Part shown: piece after piece, positions 36,301 through 50,600 of the stretch
Numbering within the stretch: position 1 is the first letter of the stretch
How the letters are laid out: each line of letters starts with the position of its first letter
Assembly (NCBI GenBank): GCA_949361645.1
Contig: OX442415.1
Span: 23,045,790 to 23,109,789, forward strand
Length of the DNA stretch: 64,000 bases
Direction: 5' to 3'
From: Spongilla lacustris
Lineage: Eukaryota; Porifera; Demospongiae; Spongillida; Spongillidae
Made by a program: the position numbers and the translations under genes
Notes under the pieces: generated by a model
What the model was told of the DNA's origin: nothing
The model's database searches: none
What the model saw: the letters and a program-made list of their open reading frames with translations, nothing else

Positions 36301-39300
36301 TTTCAACCTTTGAGGCCTGTTTGCCAAACTCCTGTGTGGCCCCTCGTGCACCGAGTATTTTTGTCGCTTTTGCCTTCACCCGAACACTGATGCTCAAACC
36401 CTTCGCCATCGAGAATAGCGTAATAACAGCGACAAACAGCAACGAACCCAACGTCGAAAATCAAAAATGAGGTCAGGTGGACAAATGGCCGAGTTGTGTT
36501 TATTACGTGCCAGCTAATCAATCTATTACTTATTGTCGAACGAAAGTTACAAGCTATCAAATGTGCATTAGCCCTGAGGAACGAACGTTCCCCAGGGGTA
36601 ATGTGTGATCATGTAAAGATTAAGGCCATTAAATATAACGTAACTAAACTTTCCTGCCCAACAGCTGCAACTTATATATGTTTAAGCCTAAATTTCTACG
36701 CGTCATATACAAAATATAAGCGCTACAGTACTCTAGCATGGTGATATGAATGACTGCTTTTGAATAATATCTTCCGTACATTAGCATTGCATCAATAAAC
36801 AGTTATTTGCACGCTGTCATAATGATGTAATCATGAACATACTTGTCGACATATTGCCAACAGCATGTAAACATGTTTTCTTGTATAGGCTGCCTTAACC
36901 TCCCTGAGATGCTCAGTGTTGTCACGGTGTTTTACATGTACATGCATTGGTGGTGGATGTCCACATGTATTATGTTTACATGAAGTTGGTAGTCATGCAA
37001 AGGTGACGCTGCACCAAGAGTTGTCAATATGCATGGGGTAAGGGTGGTGTACATGTACGAGGAGGAGAGTGCTAAATATAGGAATATTGTGTCTACCGTA
37101 TCTCCAATCCATTGTTTACTTTCTTTTTACACCACCATTGCCTTCAAATCATACATGTACATACCACTATCTTTCTCAGAGAGAATGTTTTTTGTTAATA
37201 CCTTGTTACTTAAGCATCTCATAGTTGTTCTGACAAGACGTTAAGACACCTGCATGTGTAATTGTTCGTACGTAGCATTTATGCAATAAACGTAACGTGC
37301 TTGTAAGCGCAGTACGACCGTAATGTAATACATTTCACTGACACATAACTGCACATGCACACAAATGAGCAAAAGCCTCACCTTGACAACAAAATGAACT
37401 GCAGGTTCAGACATTTTGCACTCTTCCCCCCTGCGGGCTGTTGTATGGAGAGGTCTAGGTACTCCAGTACCCTAGGTATGTAGGGCTGCACCAGCTGCTC
37501 CCCAGGGGCCACACCTCCCTCTTCTCCATCTTGGTCAAACGCCACAAAGAGGTTCTGCTCATCCTCCTCCTCCTCCTGCCCTTCAACCTCCATCTTCTTA
37601 CTCCCGTTGTCCAGCAGGGACAGAGTCATCTCCATCACATAGCCGCACACCTCCTCACTCACACCGGGGGAGAAGAGGCAGCTGTACACGTAGTGCAGAA
37701 TGGAAGGGGACAGAGGGGCAGGCACCTCCTGTGCAAGCAGGTGGAAGAGACTATAGAGTGAGAGAGAGGGGGGTGGGGGAGGAAGAGGAAAGAGGGGGAA
37801 ACAATAGCACCGTTGTGATACATACATGGCATGAAATTTATTTTGTGCCTACATTTACATAGTGATCTTGGACCAACTGCCATCAATGAATACTGACTTA
37901 CAGATCAAAATCTTAAGTGGTTACTGTAACATGTACATATGTATACAACTGTACATATATGCTGGCTGATGGATCAATCATACACGAAGAAAAATGTTGC
38001 GTGCAAGTAAAACGAATACGGGTAAAAAGTAGAACAAGGAAATGTGGCTTCTGTTATGGGTCAGTAGGCCAGCATGCAGTGGAAGACTTTTTACATGTAC
38101 ATGTACAGTTATTTGAGAATATATATATTTTTTAAGTTCAGGAAACCATTAGTAAACTAGAGTATTACTGAAATTTTACCTATGTATTCATTTAAGTTGT
38201 ACGTAACATGTTGCCTAGTACAGGCCCTAGTGTATGTAGCCTTTACATGTACTTGGACAAAAATATCTTCATAGTAAATAGTTAGAAGCTTGCAGTTTCC
38301 AAACTATAATATGCTCCCTGATACTAAGTTTGTGACACTCACTCAGTATGGTAGTAATAGTGAGTACAAATTACAACTTCAACACCAACGCCCCACCAGA
38401 GCTCTGCTCTCACCTGGCATGTTGGCTCCAGGTGTACAGAAGCTTCATCAGCTGAGTGGGATGCTGGACACACTCCAATGGCAAACGTGACAACTGCAGG
38501 GTGAATAGCGTGACATCATCAATAAGTACGTACATGGGGGCCACAATAATGAACATGGGTGAATAAAGGGACATGATAAATAAATACCTACATGGGCCAC
38601 ACAGAGGTGGGCATTACCTGGGGCCACACGGCTGTAGAGAAGAGATAGTCAAGATAAGGAGTGTAGCAATAGTCCGGGAAGAGTGAAAAGGTCTGGGGAT
38701 GCGAAAGTTTGCAGGTAATGCACATGTACATGTAGGTGGGACAGCATTGCCGTGGCAACAGACCTCTGTCAGACGGTTCATTGCAAGCTGACGAATCTGC
38801 TTCACAGAGTTAACGTAGAAAGGTTGTATCTGTGGAAGGAGGAGGGGCTAGATCACTGAGGCATGGGGCAAATGAGGCAGGGGACTAGACATGGGGAAAT
38901 GGGAAAGGAAGCAGGGGGCTATATGTGCTTGTACATGTATATGTGCATCACTCCATTGTCCCATGTGTAAACATGCTCCTTTGCTATACACAGTATCGGA
39001 GCGAGAACACCAGACACCAAATTAAAACGGATCAGTAAGTATGTGAAAATAGGCTATCCACCTAAACATGTCATAGATGCACCTGCACACATCCACAGTT
39101 CACACCCTAACTTCCAATTAATGCACACTCTAGTCCCCATCTTACCATCAGTCGCTGGTCCAGCAGCTGTACACTTGAGGACAGGATGTGGAGGAGGAGG
39201 GGGAGGAGGGTCCCCAGGAAGGGCTCCAGCTTCAGCCCCAGAGTGGTGAGGAGGTGCGAGAGGAGGTGCAGGAACCCCTGCTGCTTGCGCAGGGGCACCA

Positions 39301-39530
39301 CCACACCGGGATCTGCAGAGTACCTTGTACCCGGGGCAAGCTCTGGTGGAAAGGGCACACAAGCATGTCAACTAGTACTCTTATCTCTCCTTCATCCCTC
39401 CTCCCCCTCCCACACATTAGTACTAAGTCAGTGATATCTCCCCACACATAAATGCACTTCCACGTCACCAAAGCACAAACAAATCACCTACATGTACAGA
39501 GCTGTACTATAGGCTTGATGTACATGTGTG

Positions 39531-39577
<47 letters not shown>

Positions 39578-41507
39578 ATGTGTGTGTGTGTGTGTGCATG
39601 TGCTGGGGTAGGGAGGGGGTTTGAGGAATGCGACTTATTGAGCTCTCACACAAAGAACTGTCCCACACATGTGAGTGGGTGTGTGGGTGGGTGTGTCACC
39701 TCACCCAGCAGGTTCTGGAACGGAACCAGGATCAGCTTGATGAACTCCCCGACCTCATGGGAACCACAGCTGCCCAAAAAGCGTAGGACTGCCCCCCGTC
39801 TGATGGCCACGCCCACTTTCCCTCCTGCATTGTGGCCCCCTCCTCCCCCTCCCTGCCTCTGCAGACGACCATACAGCAGTCTAAATGTGGACTGGGGATG
39901 AGGCACACAAACAAACAAAAAAGACAAGGTCTGCTCCTCACCTGAGCAGGATGGGGAGGAGGTGTTCTCGGTGGTCATGTGACACTACTGCACACTCTGA
40001 TTCAGGACTGACGGCCAAACATGTTACTGTAATCATCACGCCAACAGGACAGACTGACTTACCAGAAGTTCATCAGTTCTTCTCTGAACGTGTTGTCTTC
40101 AAGGAGCCGCTCCAAGTTATCCCTACACATGGGAGAGGGAGGGGTGAGTATGTGTGCGTGCACTAGTGAGGTGTGGGTAGGTGCACTAGTGAGGTGTGGG
40201 TAGGTGCACTAGTGAGGTTTGGGTAGGTGCATTAGTGAGGGTGTGGGTAGGTGCACTAGTGAGGGGTGTGGGTAGGTGCACTAGTGAGGGGTGTGGGTAG
40301 GTGCACTAGTGAGGGGTGTGGGTAGGTGCACTAGTGCGGGGTGTGGGTAGGTGCACTAGTGCGGGGTGTGGGTAGGTGCACTAGTGAGGGGTGTGGGTAG
40401 GTGCAGTAGTGTGGGGTGTGGGTAGGTGCATTAGTGAGGGGTGTGTTCCCTAAACTCACCTGTATGGTAGTAGGTAGGGAGGCTTGCAGGTCATGAGGCA
40501 TGCTAGGGCATGCTTCTGAACTTCAGGGTCACTGTGTGTCAGCAGCTGCAACAATATGGCAACCACCACATAATGCATCACCATGGTGATACAAACACCT
40601 TGTACAGCTGCTACATGTGCCCACAAGTTCCCGTCCACCTGTGCACATACATACCTCCCTCACCCCTCCATACCCCTTTCACTCACTCCTTAACCCCAAA
40701 GAGAGGATATGCAATGTATATTATTCATTACACTACAATGGTCGACAATAGGGTGCACATGACATCTCAAAATGCCTCTTCTGCAGTCCCAGTGAGTGAG
40801 GCACATTGCAAGAACCTTCCAGATAAAAAAAAAAGCAAACAATTTTACTAACTACATGTATTTTAGTGTTCGTTTAAGAGTCCAGAAGGTTCTGGCAATA
40901 TGACTTGGGACTGAAGGAGAGGCATCTAGAGAAGCTTATCGCTTCAATCCATCATCAAGCATGTGATCTTCACATACCTTCACATACAGCTGCCACATCT
41001 CTTCATGCCGATAGAATGACCTGGGATTTTTGAACTTTGAGAATGTGTCCAGCATCACCAACAAAGTCCTGCAGTGGCACATGTAGTCACACTCTGCCCA
41101 CTCTCCCTCCTCCCCATGCCATTCATCCTCGCAACACCAAGTGCTAACTTTGTAAGTTCTCTCTTTCCCTTTCCAACACCATCAGGGCGCTGCGTCTTAT
41201 CTTTTCCATGACAACTTGCCACACCCCCATCGACCACCACTTTGCCATCGGTTACATCATCAGCTCCCATAGCAACCATCTCCGCCTCGACGACAGACTC
41301 TTCTCCTATGCCAGCTTCCTCATCCCCAGTCCCTTCAACTTCACCTCCAAGATCCCCATCTCTCCTGAGGTCCTGGGTGGCCACCATCTGATCCTCACCT
41401 CTGAAGTACTCCTCCCTTCAAGAGAAATGCATACCCTTTCTTTGTACTGTATACATACACACACACACACACACACACACAACACACACAAACACACACA
41501 CAACACA

Positions 41508-41563
<56 letters not shown>

Positions 41564-41602
41564 AACACACACACACAAACACACACACACACAAACACAC
41601 AA

Positions 41603-41663
<61 letters not shown>

Positions 41664-44600
41664 CACACACACACAAAACAAAACTTACTGCAGAAATTTA
41701 ATGGCCAGTGGTACCATGATCCTGGAACGGGGTTCAGCTACATCAGGAACATTACCAAGGCATTGCCATAGCAACTGTCGGACATTGGCATGATCCGGTT
41801 GGCCTGCCTCACCAGCAAGTGAGCGGGAGAGGCAGAGAGTGAAGAGGGAGGGGAGGGAGGAAGTCTCATCTGGGGCTTCCTGCCTTACAGGATGCAAGGA
41901 TGAACTGACTGCAGTGGAACAGAAAATACATTTTGTCATTTGAGGAACAAATTAGATAATGGTTGCTTAGTAACAGTAGTTCGTACATATAGATCTAGGA
42001 TTGCATTTAAAAGGCAACCCAACACATAGTAAGCATCCATACCACCCAAACGGAATGATGACCATGTGTTCATTTGATATACAATGATTTTAAATGCTGT
42101 TGGCAAAATGTGACGAGTACCCCTGAGTAATGTGTTTTTAAACTTGTTATAGTCATATTGCTGCGAAATATTGACTGGTTTCAAATAAGCCATAGGCACA
42201 TGTATACATGCCTATCTTATATGCTCTGTACATTGCCTACTGCATACATCAGGAGCTACTTCATGTTCTATTTAATAGTCTGCCCAGTACACACCAATCC
42301 CAGAGTGGCTAGGCTTCATGACACTCCCTCCGTACAGTACTGTGAACTGCATTGTGTAGCACGTTAGTGGTTGGTTACATGTAATTCTTATTATGGCACA
42401 CCCACATGCATGCATTCTCTGCTCTACATAAACATTCCTACCTGTGGTTTGTTCAGAGGCTGCAGAGAGATAGTTTCCAAATACACTCCAAAAGAAGTCA
42501 ATGTTGCTCTCTGTTGCATAGGAACTGGAGATATGGACATGTGCAGATAAATACTGGGCGTTGCAATGAGTATTAACAGATTGAAATTAACCACTTATTT
42601 TTCTAATAACAGTTGCTAAGGGAGATGCAGTGGACCCAACAGATAAGGTCATAATTCACTTAACATTCAAGCATTTAGGTTTATGCCAAGATGAAAAAAT
42701 AAGCGTGAAAATCTGCGTACTCAACGCGTGGAAATCGGCTATAATTGCGTCAAAACGCACGGTCTTCAAAATGCTTTATCTCCTTGACTTGTAGTACAAG
42801 GTTTTCCACTAAGGTTTTTTAAAAACATCTAATCAGTCCATTATTATTAATCAGGGAAGCACCAACACTTGATTTACAACTAGAAATATTATTATTTAAA
42901 CTCAAACTCACATTATACGTTTCATAGACTGTTGGTGCTTCCAATTTAACAGTTTTAATGCATAAAAACACCAATTACATTGCACGTTGCATTACCTAAA
43001 TAAAAATATTTGACTTTATCCTTAATTAATTACTTTGGATACACCCCAACACATCACATCTGCATGTACACCTTTCCACACCCATACACAACCTTTCCAC
43101 ATCCATGTACACCCTTCCAAACCCATTTACACCTTTCCACACCCACACATAACTCATCCCACATACAATTCACACTTTATCACATACCCTATGATCTCTA
43201 GAACGGGTTCCCACATCAGCTTCAGGTTGATGTACAGGTTACCAATCAGATATCTCAGAGCCACCTGCAATGGTAGGGAGAAGGGAAGATTACCCCTAAA
43301 AGCCACCTCCCACTGGGTCATTTGTATCACCCTACATACATCATTTTCTCACATACACACATGTAGAAGTACACATGTATTTCTTATATATATTCTCCCA
43401 TATGAAACATACAAAATTGAAAATTCATTTGTATACCTCAAGTTATTCAGTTGAAGAAATGCAGATTTATGAATATTTAATTACATGTATTTGGCTCACT
43501 CCTGCCTGTTTGCAAGAACATTGCTAAGTTCTGCTGTGAGTGGTATGGTTTATGGTTCAGGCAATGGAAGTAGGTGCATTGAGCAGTTTAGGTTTAATAT
43601 GTTTACCGTGAATTTATGATGAATTATGATGCACAACATGTCTTTATGCAGCATGCTTCAATATGCATACCTGGAAACACACTCTACATTTAGTGTTTTG
43701 TGTGATGAGAATTCCTTAAATACAAATGTACTGCAATTTTGTATGTTTCTTATGGGAGAATATACATAAGAAATAGTACTTGTACATGAGAAAGTGATGT
43801 ATGAAGGGTGGTACAAATTACTGTGAAATGACCCCACTGCCACACCCACCTCTCTGTACACTTCAGGAAGCCTTCGAAAGGAGCCAGAAAAATACTTAAG
43901 TTTCTGAAGTGCCAGCAATTTGTCTCTGTACTGTGTGCATTGAGGAGATGTGCCATAATGCCATGGCAACGGGAGGATAAAACAAGAGGGATGCTCACAC
44001 TAGCAAGGTCTGCTGGGTACTGTTCAGCCCCCAGGGCATTTGTGAGCACCCTCACAGCACCAGGAAGTCCATCTTTCTGCATGGTGAGAATGATGAGCAC
44101 ATCTACCCAATGACACCCCTCCTCCCTCCCCACACACACACACAATGACACTTTTCCTCCCCTTCCCATACACACAATGACACCCCTCCTCCCCTTCCCA
44201 TACACACACAATGACACTTTTCCTCCCCTTCCCATACACACAATGACACCCCTCCTCCCCTTCCCATACACACAATGACACCCCTCCTCCCCTTCCCATA
44301 CACACAATGACACCCCTCCTCCCCTTCCCATACATACAATGACATCCCTCCTCCCCTTCCCATACACACAATGACACCCCTCCTCCCCTTCCCATACACA
44401 ATGACATCCCTCCTCCCTTTCCCATACACACAATGACATCCCTCCTCCCCTTCCCATACACACAATGACATCCCTTCTCGCCTTCCCATACAGACACCCC
44501 TCCTCCCCTTCTCCCACACACAATGACATCCCTCCTCCCCTTCTCCCACACACAATGACATCCCTCCTCCCCTTCCCATACACACAATGACATCCCTCCT

Positions 44601-47600
44601 CCCCTTCCCATACACACAATGACATCCCTTCTCCCCTTCCCATACAGACACCCCTCCTCCCCTTCTCCCACACACAATGACATCCCTCCTCCCCTTCCCA
44701 TACACACAATGACATCCCTTCTCCCCTTCCCATACAGACACCCCTCCTCCCCTTCCCCCACACACAATGACACCCCTCCTCCCCTTCCCATACCTCCTCT
44801 GAAGTAGAGTCTACATCCGCCAACAATGGCAGCTGTGGAAACTGACAGAGGATCTTCAAAGTGTAAAGACGGATCTGCGAGGATGAGAATGTACAAGCAC
44901 AAGTAGTTACTAGTTAAGCACTCAAAACACAATACAAAACCATATAAAAACACACATGCACACACATAAACATACACACACATGCACACACATGCACACA
45001 CATAAACATACACATACACACACACATGCACACACATAAACATACACATACATACACACCTGGGAACTAGGGGATGCCAGGTTCAGCTGCATCCATGGCA
45101 ACAGGCGGGCCAGCTCCTCACAAGTGAGCACACCATTGTCCTTCATCAGTGACACCTTCTGGAGGTACTGATGTGTAGCAACCAGGAGGGGCAGAGAGCC
45201 AGGAAAGTGCCTGAAGCAGGGAGCCATGGATCAAGAGCTATGGAGAACACACACTAGACCACACCCTGACCACACCCTAGACAACGCCCATACCTCAACG
45301 TGTCCACCAAACTGCTCCACGACATCATCTCCATCAGCTCCCTCGTCCCCAGACCAGTGACGAGCACCGCCATTGCCTGTGCACGCACAAACATGAGCCT
45401 GTCCGTGGCCTCCCTGCCAGCAGCTGTGCTGCCAAGGTCTGTCACCATGGCACCCAGCGAGGCATACAGATCAGCCACAGACTTCAGCATGGTCCCCGAG
45501 ATGGGACTGCATGGGGAGGAGAGGAGGGAGGGGCCAGTACACTGAACCACATACTGCAGAGCAGGAAGGATAGCCCACGCTTGCAATGTAAAGTGTGCTT
45601 GCAATCAGTATAAAAAATAGCAACACAACATACCAACGCAATACACAAGATACAACATGTATTAAAAACATTGTCTATGAGAAAGCTAGTGGTATATAGG
45701 CAATTGTGGTATAAAAAGGCATTGAACAAGGGATCGGGGATACAATAACTATTCCCTATATATGAATGACAGCCCATGCTTGCAATGACCACACACAGGT
45801 CTGGGTGTTTACAAAATCGAGCAAACCAAGTACTTACTGAGAATTTAAAAATTGTAACGCAATATTCCAACATAATACTTGTATACAAGCACACCTCCAT
45901 AACCACACCCACACACCTGGAATACTGCATACACACAAGGGAAGCCCAGCATTGACACAGCTGTTCCTCTTCCCCAGACCAGAATAGTGCCTTCACAAAG
46001 GTGGCTTCAAGACAAGATGGCTGCTTTCCACCAGTTTGGACACCTCCCCCAAAGTCATCAAGCCTCAATCTGATATCTTCAGCCTCCCCCTCGTCCCCAT
46101 CGCCATGGCTACCATGAAGCACACACAGCTGGGCCAGCAGCAGCAGCACAGAGGGGACCTGGTCATCCCTCTGGCAGAGGACATTGCAATACTCCACACA
46201 ACTAGGCAAGATTTCCTATTGGTGAACATGTACATATAAATGCACATGTATAGTGCTTCCCAATAGAATGAATGTATAGCAACACATACACACACATACA
46301 AACACACATACATGTACATGTACACACGCATACACACATACACATACCCACACATACATGTGCACACACATACATACACACATAAACACACAAACACATA
46401 AACACACACATTCACACAAATACATGTAAATGCACATACACACATATACATGTACATGTACACACACACATACACACACATACACGTGCATACACACATA
46501 CACATACCCACACATACATGTGCACACACACATACATACACACATAAACACACAAACACATAAACACACACATTCACACAAATACATGTAAATGCACATA
46601 CACACATATACATGTACATGTACACACACACACATACACACATACACGTGCACACACATATACATACACACATAAACACACAAACACACACATAAAAACA
46701 CACATACACACACACCTCTCTTAGCAGAGAACACATCATGCACCTACCTCTGTGAACTGAGGATACTTGGTTGCCAGCTCTTTGCAGAACTCAAACACCA
46801 CGCCTCCCTTGTCTGTCCTCCTGAATACCTCCTTGACCACACCCCTCAGGAGGGCGCGTGCCTCGGGAAGGGCAGACGACCCAATAAGGAGAAGGGAGGC
46901 GGCCAGGTGAGCAGCCACAGTCATGACATCATCAGGGAGACCCCCGTCTGCCAATATCTCCATCAGAGCCTACAATAGGATAAAGATAAGTCACGACCCC
47001 AATCCCCGGGGAGCAAATCACAATCCCTATACCACAAACCCCACCCTCAAAAGGCTACATGGATCGTTCATTGAAGAACTATTAGAGCCCCTCCCTCTAA
47101 ACCGTCCAATGTAAGGCCTCATAGCACTACACATGTATCTCCAGCCACAGAACATGTGCTGACCATGCACACCATCTTACCTGGATCACCTGATCCCCCT
47201 TGGTGATGCGGTTCCCATTCCTCCAGGACACCAGTACCCCCAGAAGATGGAGCATCCTCCCCAGCTGTGAGGCCACCTCAGGTGACCCCGTGCCCTGCCA
47301 CTGGGAGTGTAGGCTGTGGGTGTGGGTCTGAGGAGGAGGTGGGAAGAGGAGGTGACATTTTTTAAATGCACACATACATGTATATGATACAATACATTCT
47401 CACACACACTAACATACATGTAAATGTCTTGTACATGTACTTACACTTATAGCATGCACATATATTCGTATGCAAACAAGAACTGGTTGTTTGTATAATA
47501 TGCAAATGCCTGGGCATCGATATGCCTTGATGGAGAAAAAAGCTATTGTAGATACATATTATAGTAAGCTTAGCAGCCAGCCTGAGTTGTCCAATATATA

Positions 47601-50600
47601 CATGTATCTCACCAGCCACATGAAACTAACAAAATTATATGTGCAATGTGAATTAAAAATGTAGTGGTTATCGTAAAAGCATTGTACAAATGCATAGAAC
47701 TTTCCAGATTTCTAATATATGTCATCATTGCCCTAACAGTGCAAAATAAAATTATTGTGGTCTAGCACCTTACTAATATATGTAGAAGTAAAACACATCC
47801 ATACCTTGGCACAATGTTGTGATATAATTCAAGCATGTGACAAATACTTTCAAATACACTACAAGAGTATTCCTATGATATTAAAACCTGAGATTACAAA
47901 AGTAGTAGTAAAATGTGTTGTGTTAATGTTTAGGACACTCCCAAACTTAACCTTCCCATATATAATACATATGTTTATGCAAGTAACTTGGCTACCCTGA
48001 GTGAGCATAGCATACACGTGGTGTACATGTGCACTGCCACAGTACATGCTGTATCATACAATGTGTACAACCATGTCACGTGATAAATACATTACTTCAT
48101 CAAAAGCATCCTATGATATCAAAACATCCGATTATACGCTAGTAGTATAGTGATGTGTTAATGTATAGGACACTCCCAAAGCTTAACTACCCATATACAA
48201 CATGTACATGTTCTGTGGTAGTACAGCCCTAGCTGGTCACAACCTACTAGCAGACAGTCCCACAGCAGGGAGGCATGCTCCCTCCTCGTGTGCTCAGCCA
48301 TAAGCTCCACCATTATGGTAAGGGACCTGAACATCTCCTGGGTCGGAAGGTGGGCGTCGCCCATAAGGGAAAGGAGGAGGGGAAGGACCTGGGGAGGAGG
48401 GGGATCACATGACATAGGTGGGGTCACAGGTGATCTGCTGACCTTAGCGGTACATGTGTGAAACTGCATAGGCACACCCTTGCACACTTCAAAGAGGAGT
48501 AGCCCCACCCCCTCTGCTAGCTGGAAACACCAAAGGGACATGGTCAAACAAACAAGCACACACACAACACACACACACAGCAAACACCCACACACACACA
48601 TAGCACATATAACACACACATAACACACACACAGCACGTCACCTCGGGTGATGAAGCCATACTACTGAACACCACCCGAAAGAAGGACTCTAGATCTCGG
48701 ACCTGGAGGGGGTGTGGTGAGGGTGGGAAGGAGGAGGAGGGGAGGAGGAGGGGAAAGAAGAGGTGAGGTGGGGAGTAGAGGTATCTCTTAGGAGGTACCC
48801 CCCAGGGGGGAGGGACTGCTGGGAGATCAATAACCTTTCTTATCAGAAATCCAAAGCTCTCTGTTGCAAACTGTCGAATGTGAGGCTTCTGGGACCCAAG
48901 CAGGAGCTGAGAGTACAGGCTGTGAGAGGAACAAGGGGAACATTAGAGGCACATGGGGAACATTAGAGGAACAAGGGGAACATTAGAGGCACATGGGGAA
49001 CATTAGAGGAACAAGGGGAACATTAGAGGCACATGGGGACCATTAGAGGCACATGGGGAACATTAGAGGCACATGGGGAACATTAGGGTGTATAACACCA
49101 CACACTTCCCTCCATAATGATACATACTTGTAGACAGCCACTATGTCTTTCACCATGTGTCGCCATAGAAACTTGAAAAGGTACGCTAGAGTAGTGAAGA
49201 CCCACTGCATCCAACATATATGTGGGGGAGGGAGGGAGGGAGGGAGGGAGGGAGGGAGGGAGGGAGGGAGGGAGATATAAGTATGATGCTCAAAATATAC
49301 TATACACCTCCTAATACACCCCACCCCTCCCTACACACCCCACCCCTCCCTACACACCCCACCCCTCCCTACACACCCCACCCCTTCCTACACACCCCAC
49401 CCTCTCCCTAAGACATTCCAATACAGCACACACTCCCTCTTCCAATACCTGGATCACTTGAGGGTCATGTACGTTGCTCAAAGCCATAAGGTGAGGGAAG
49501 AGGGTGCTGAAGTAAGGGTAGAAGTCAGACTGTAGGTCACGGGCCAGCTGCACCACCAGGCTGAAGGAGGTGTGGTCAAGGAGGTGTGGTCAAAAATAAA
49601 AGTGCAATACACATGACGTGTCAACAGTGGTCCAGCAAGCACACCTCCATCCATCATACCCCTCCCTCACCTACTAGATACACCTTCTCCCCCCACATGG
49701 GTCCCCCCCCCCCCACCCACCCAACTCACTCTAATATTGGCTCGTAGGCTAGACTGTCCTTGATCTGAAGATGCTTCACCAGTGACCCAATGATGGCATC
49801 CTGGTGGAGAGAAAGGTATGTCAAAACACCCTGGTCCATCTAGCCACACCCACCATCAGAGCCCCCCCACCCCACCCCTTTTGACCATAGTCACCTTATG
49901 ATGGATCAGCTGGGCCAACAGCTGGGTAATCCCTCTTACTTCCAGGAAGAATGTTGCTGGTTTCACAATGAATAACAATAAAATATTATTTACATGTAGG
50001 ACATTTATAATCCAATGACACCAATTGGTCTAACTAATTACAAATTATAAAGCATTACACACATGCGACTCCATGATGAAATACCCAAATGAAATAACTA
50101 CAGATCAGGAGCAGTCACACAATACATATACTCAGTGCATAACAAAAGGTATCTTTCTCATAAGACCACACCATGTACATGTATAACATGTTATACACAC
50201 CATACTTACTACATTAGCCTAAAGAGTACAGTCACACTACATTTACATACCAATACTGTGATTTAGTTGTGCAGTGTGCATGCTTTATCCAGTGAGATGG
50301 CTGACATTCTTACCAAAGTGCTGAGTACAATTCAGTTCCTGCCATTTCCGTAAACTCTCATAGAAGAAAGTTTCACGATCCTTCAGCATGTGACATGTGA
50401 CAGAGAGGCTTTTAAAATACTTACATACGTTCAAACCGGATACACGCAACATACAGGTGCAAGCTCTAACTGTCAGCAAATGATTCGCGTGCAACTCTGC
50501 ATCTCGTCTAACACGCACATAAGCACATGCAGGACACAAGCACCCACATACACATACTTTCCTTCGCTCTCGTTCTTCCATCCCTTCTGTCCCCCCCCCC

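Noticed and set aside
41306..41681. Cys/Val-repeat frames on the minus strand
   Set aside because: Translations of the CA microsatellite in UTP20 intron 22.
43750..45049. Gly/Cys-rich minus-strand frames of 220-369 codons
   Set aside because: They come from the 31-bp minisatellite in UTP20 intron 17, although their ends overlap true UTP20 exons 17 and 18 in one frame.
46065..46743. Long Cys/Val/Tyr-rich minus-strand frames
   Set aside because: Translations of the compound CA/CATA repeat in intron 13; only 45917-46191 and 46748-46969 are UTP20 exons.
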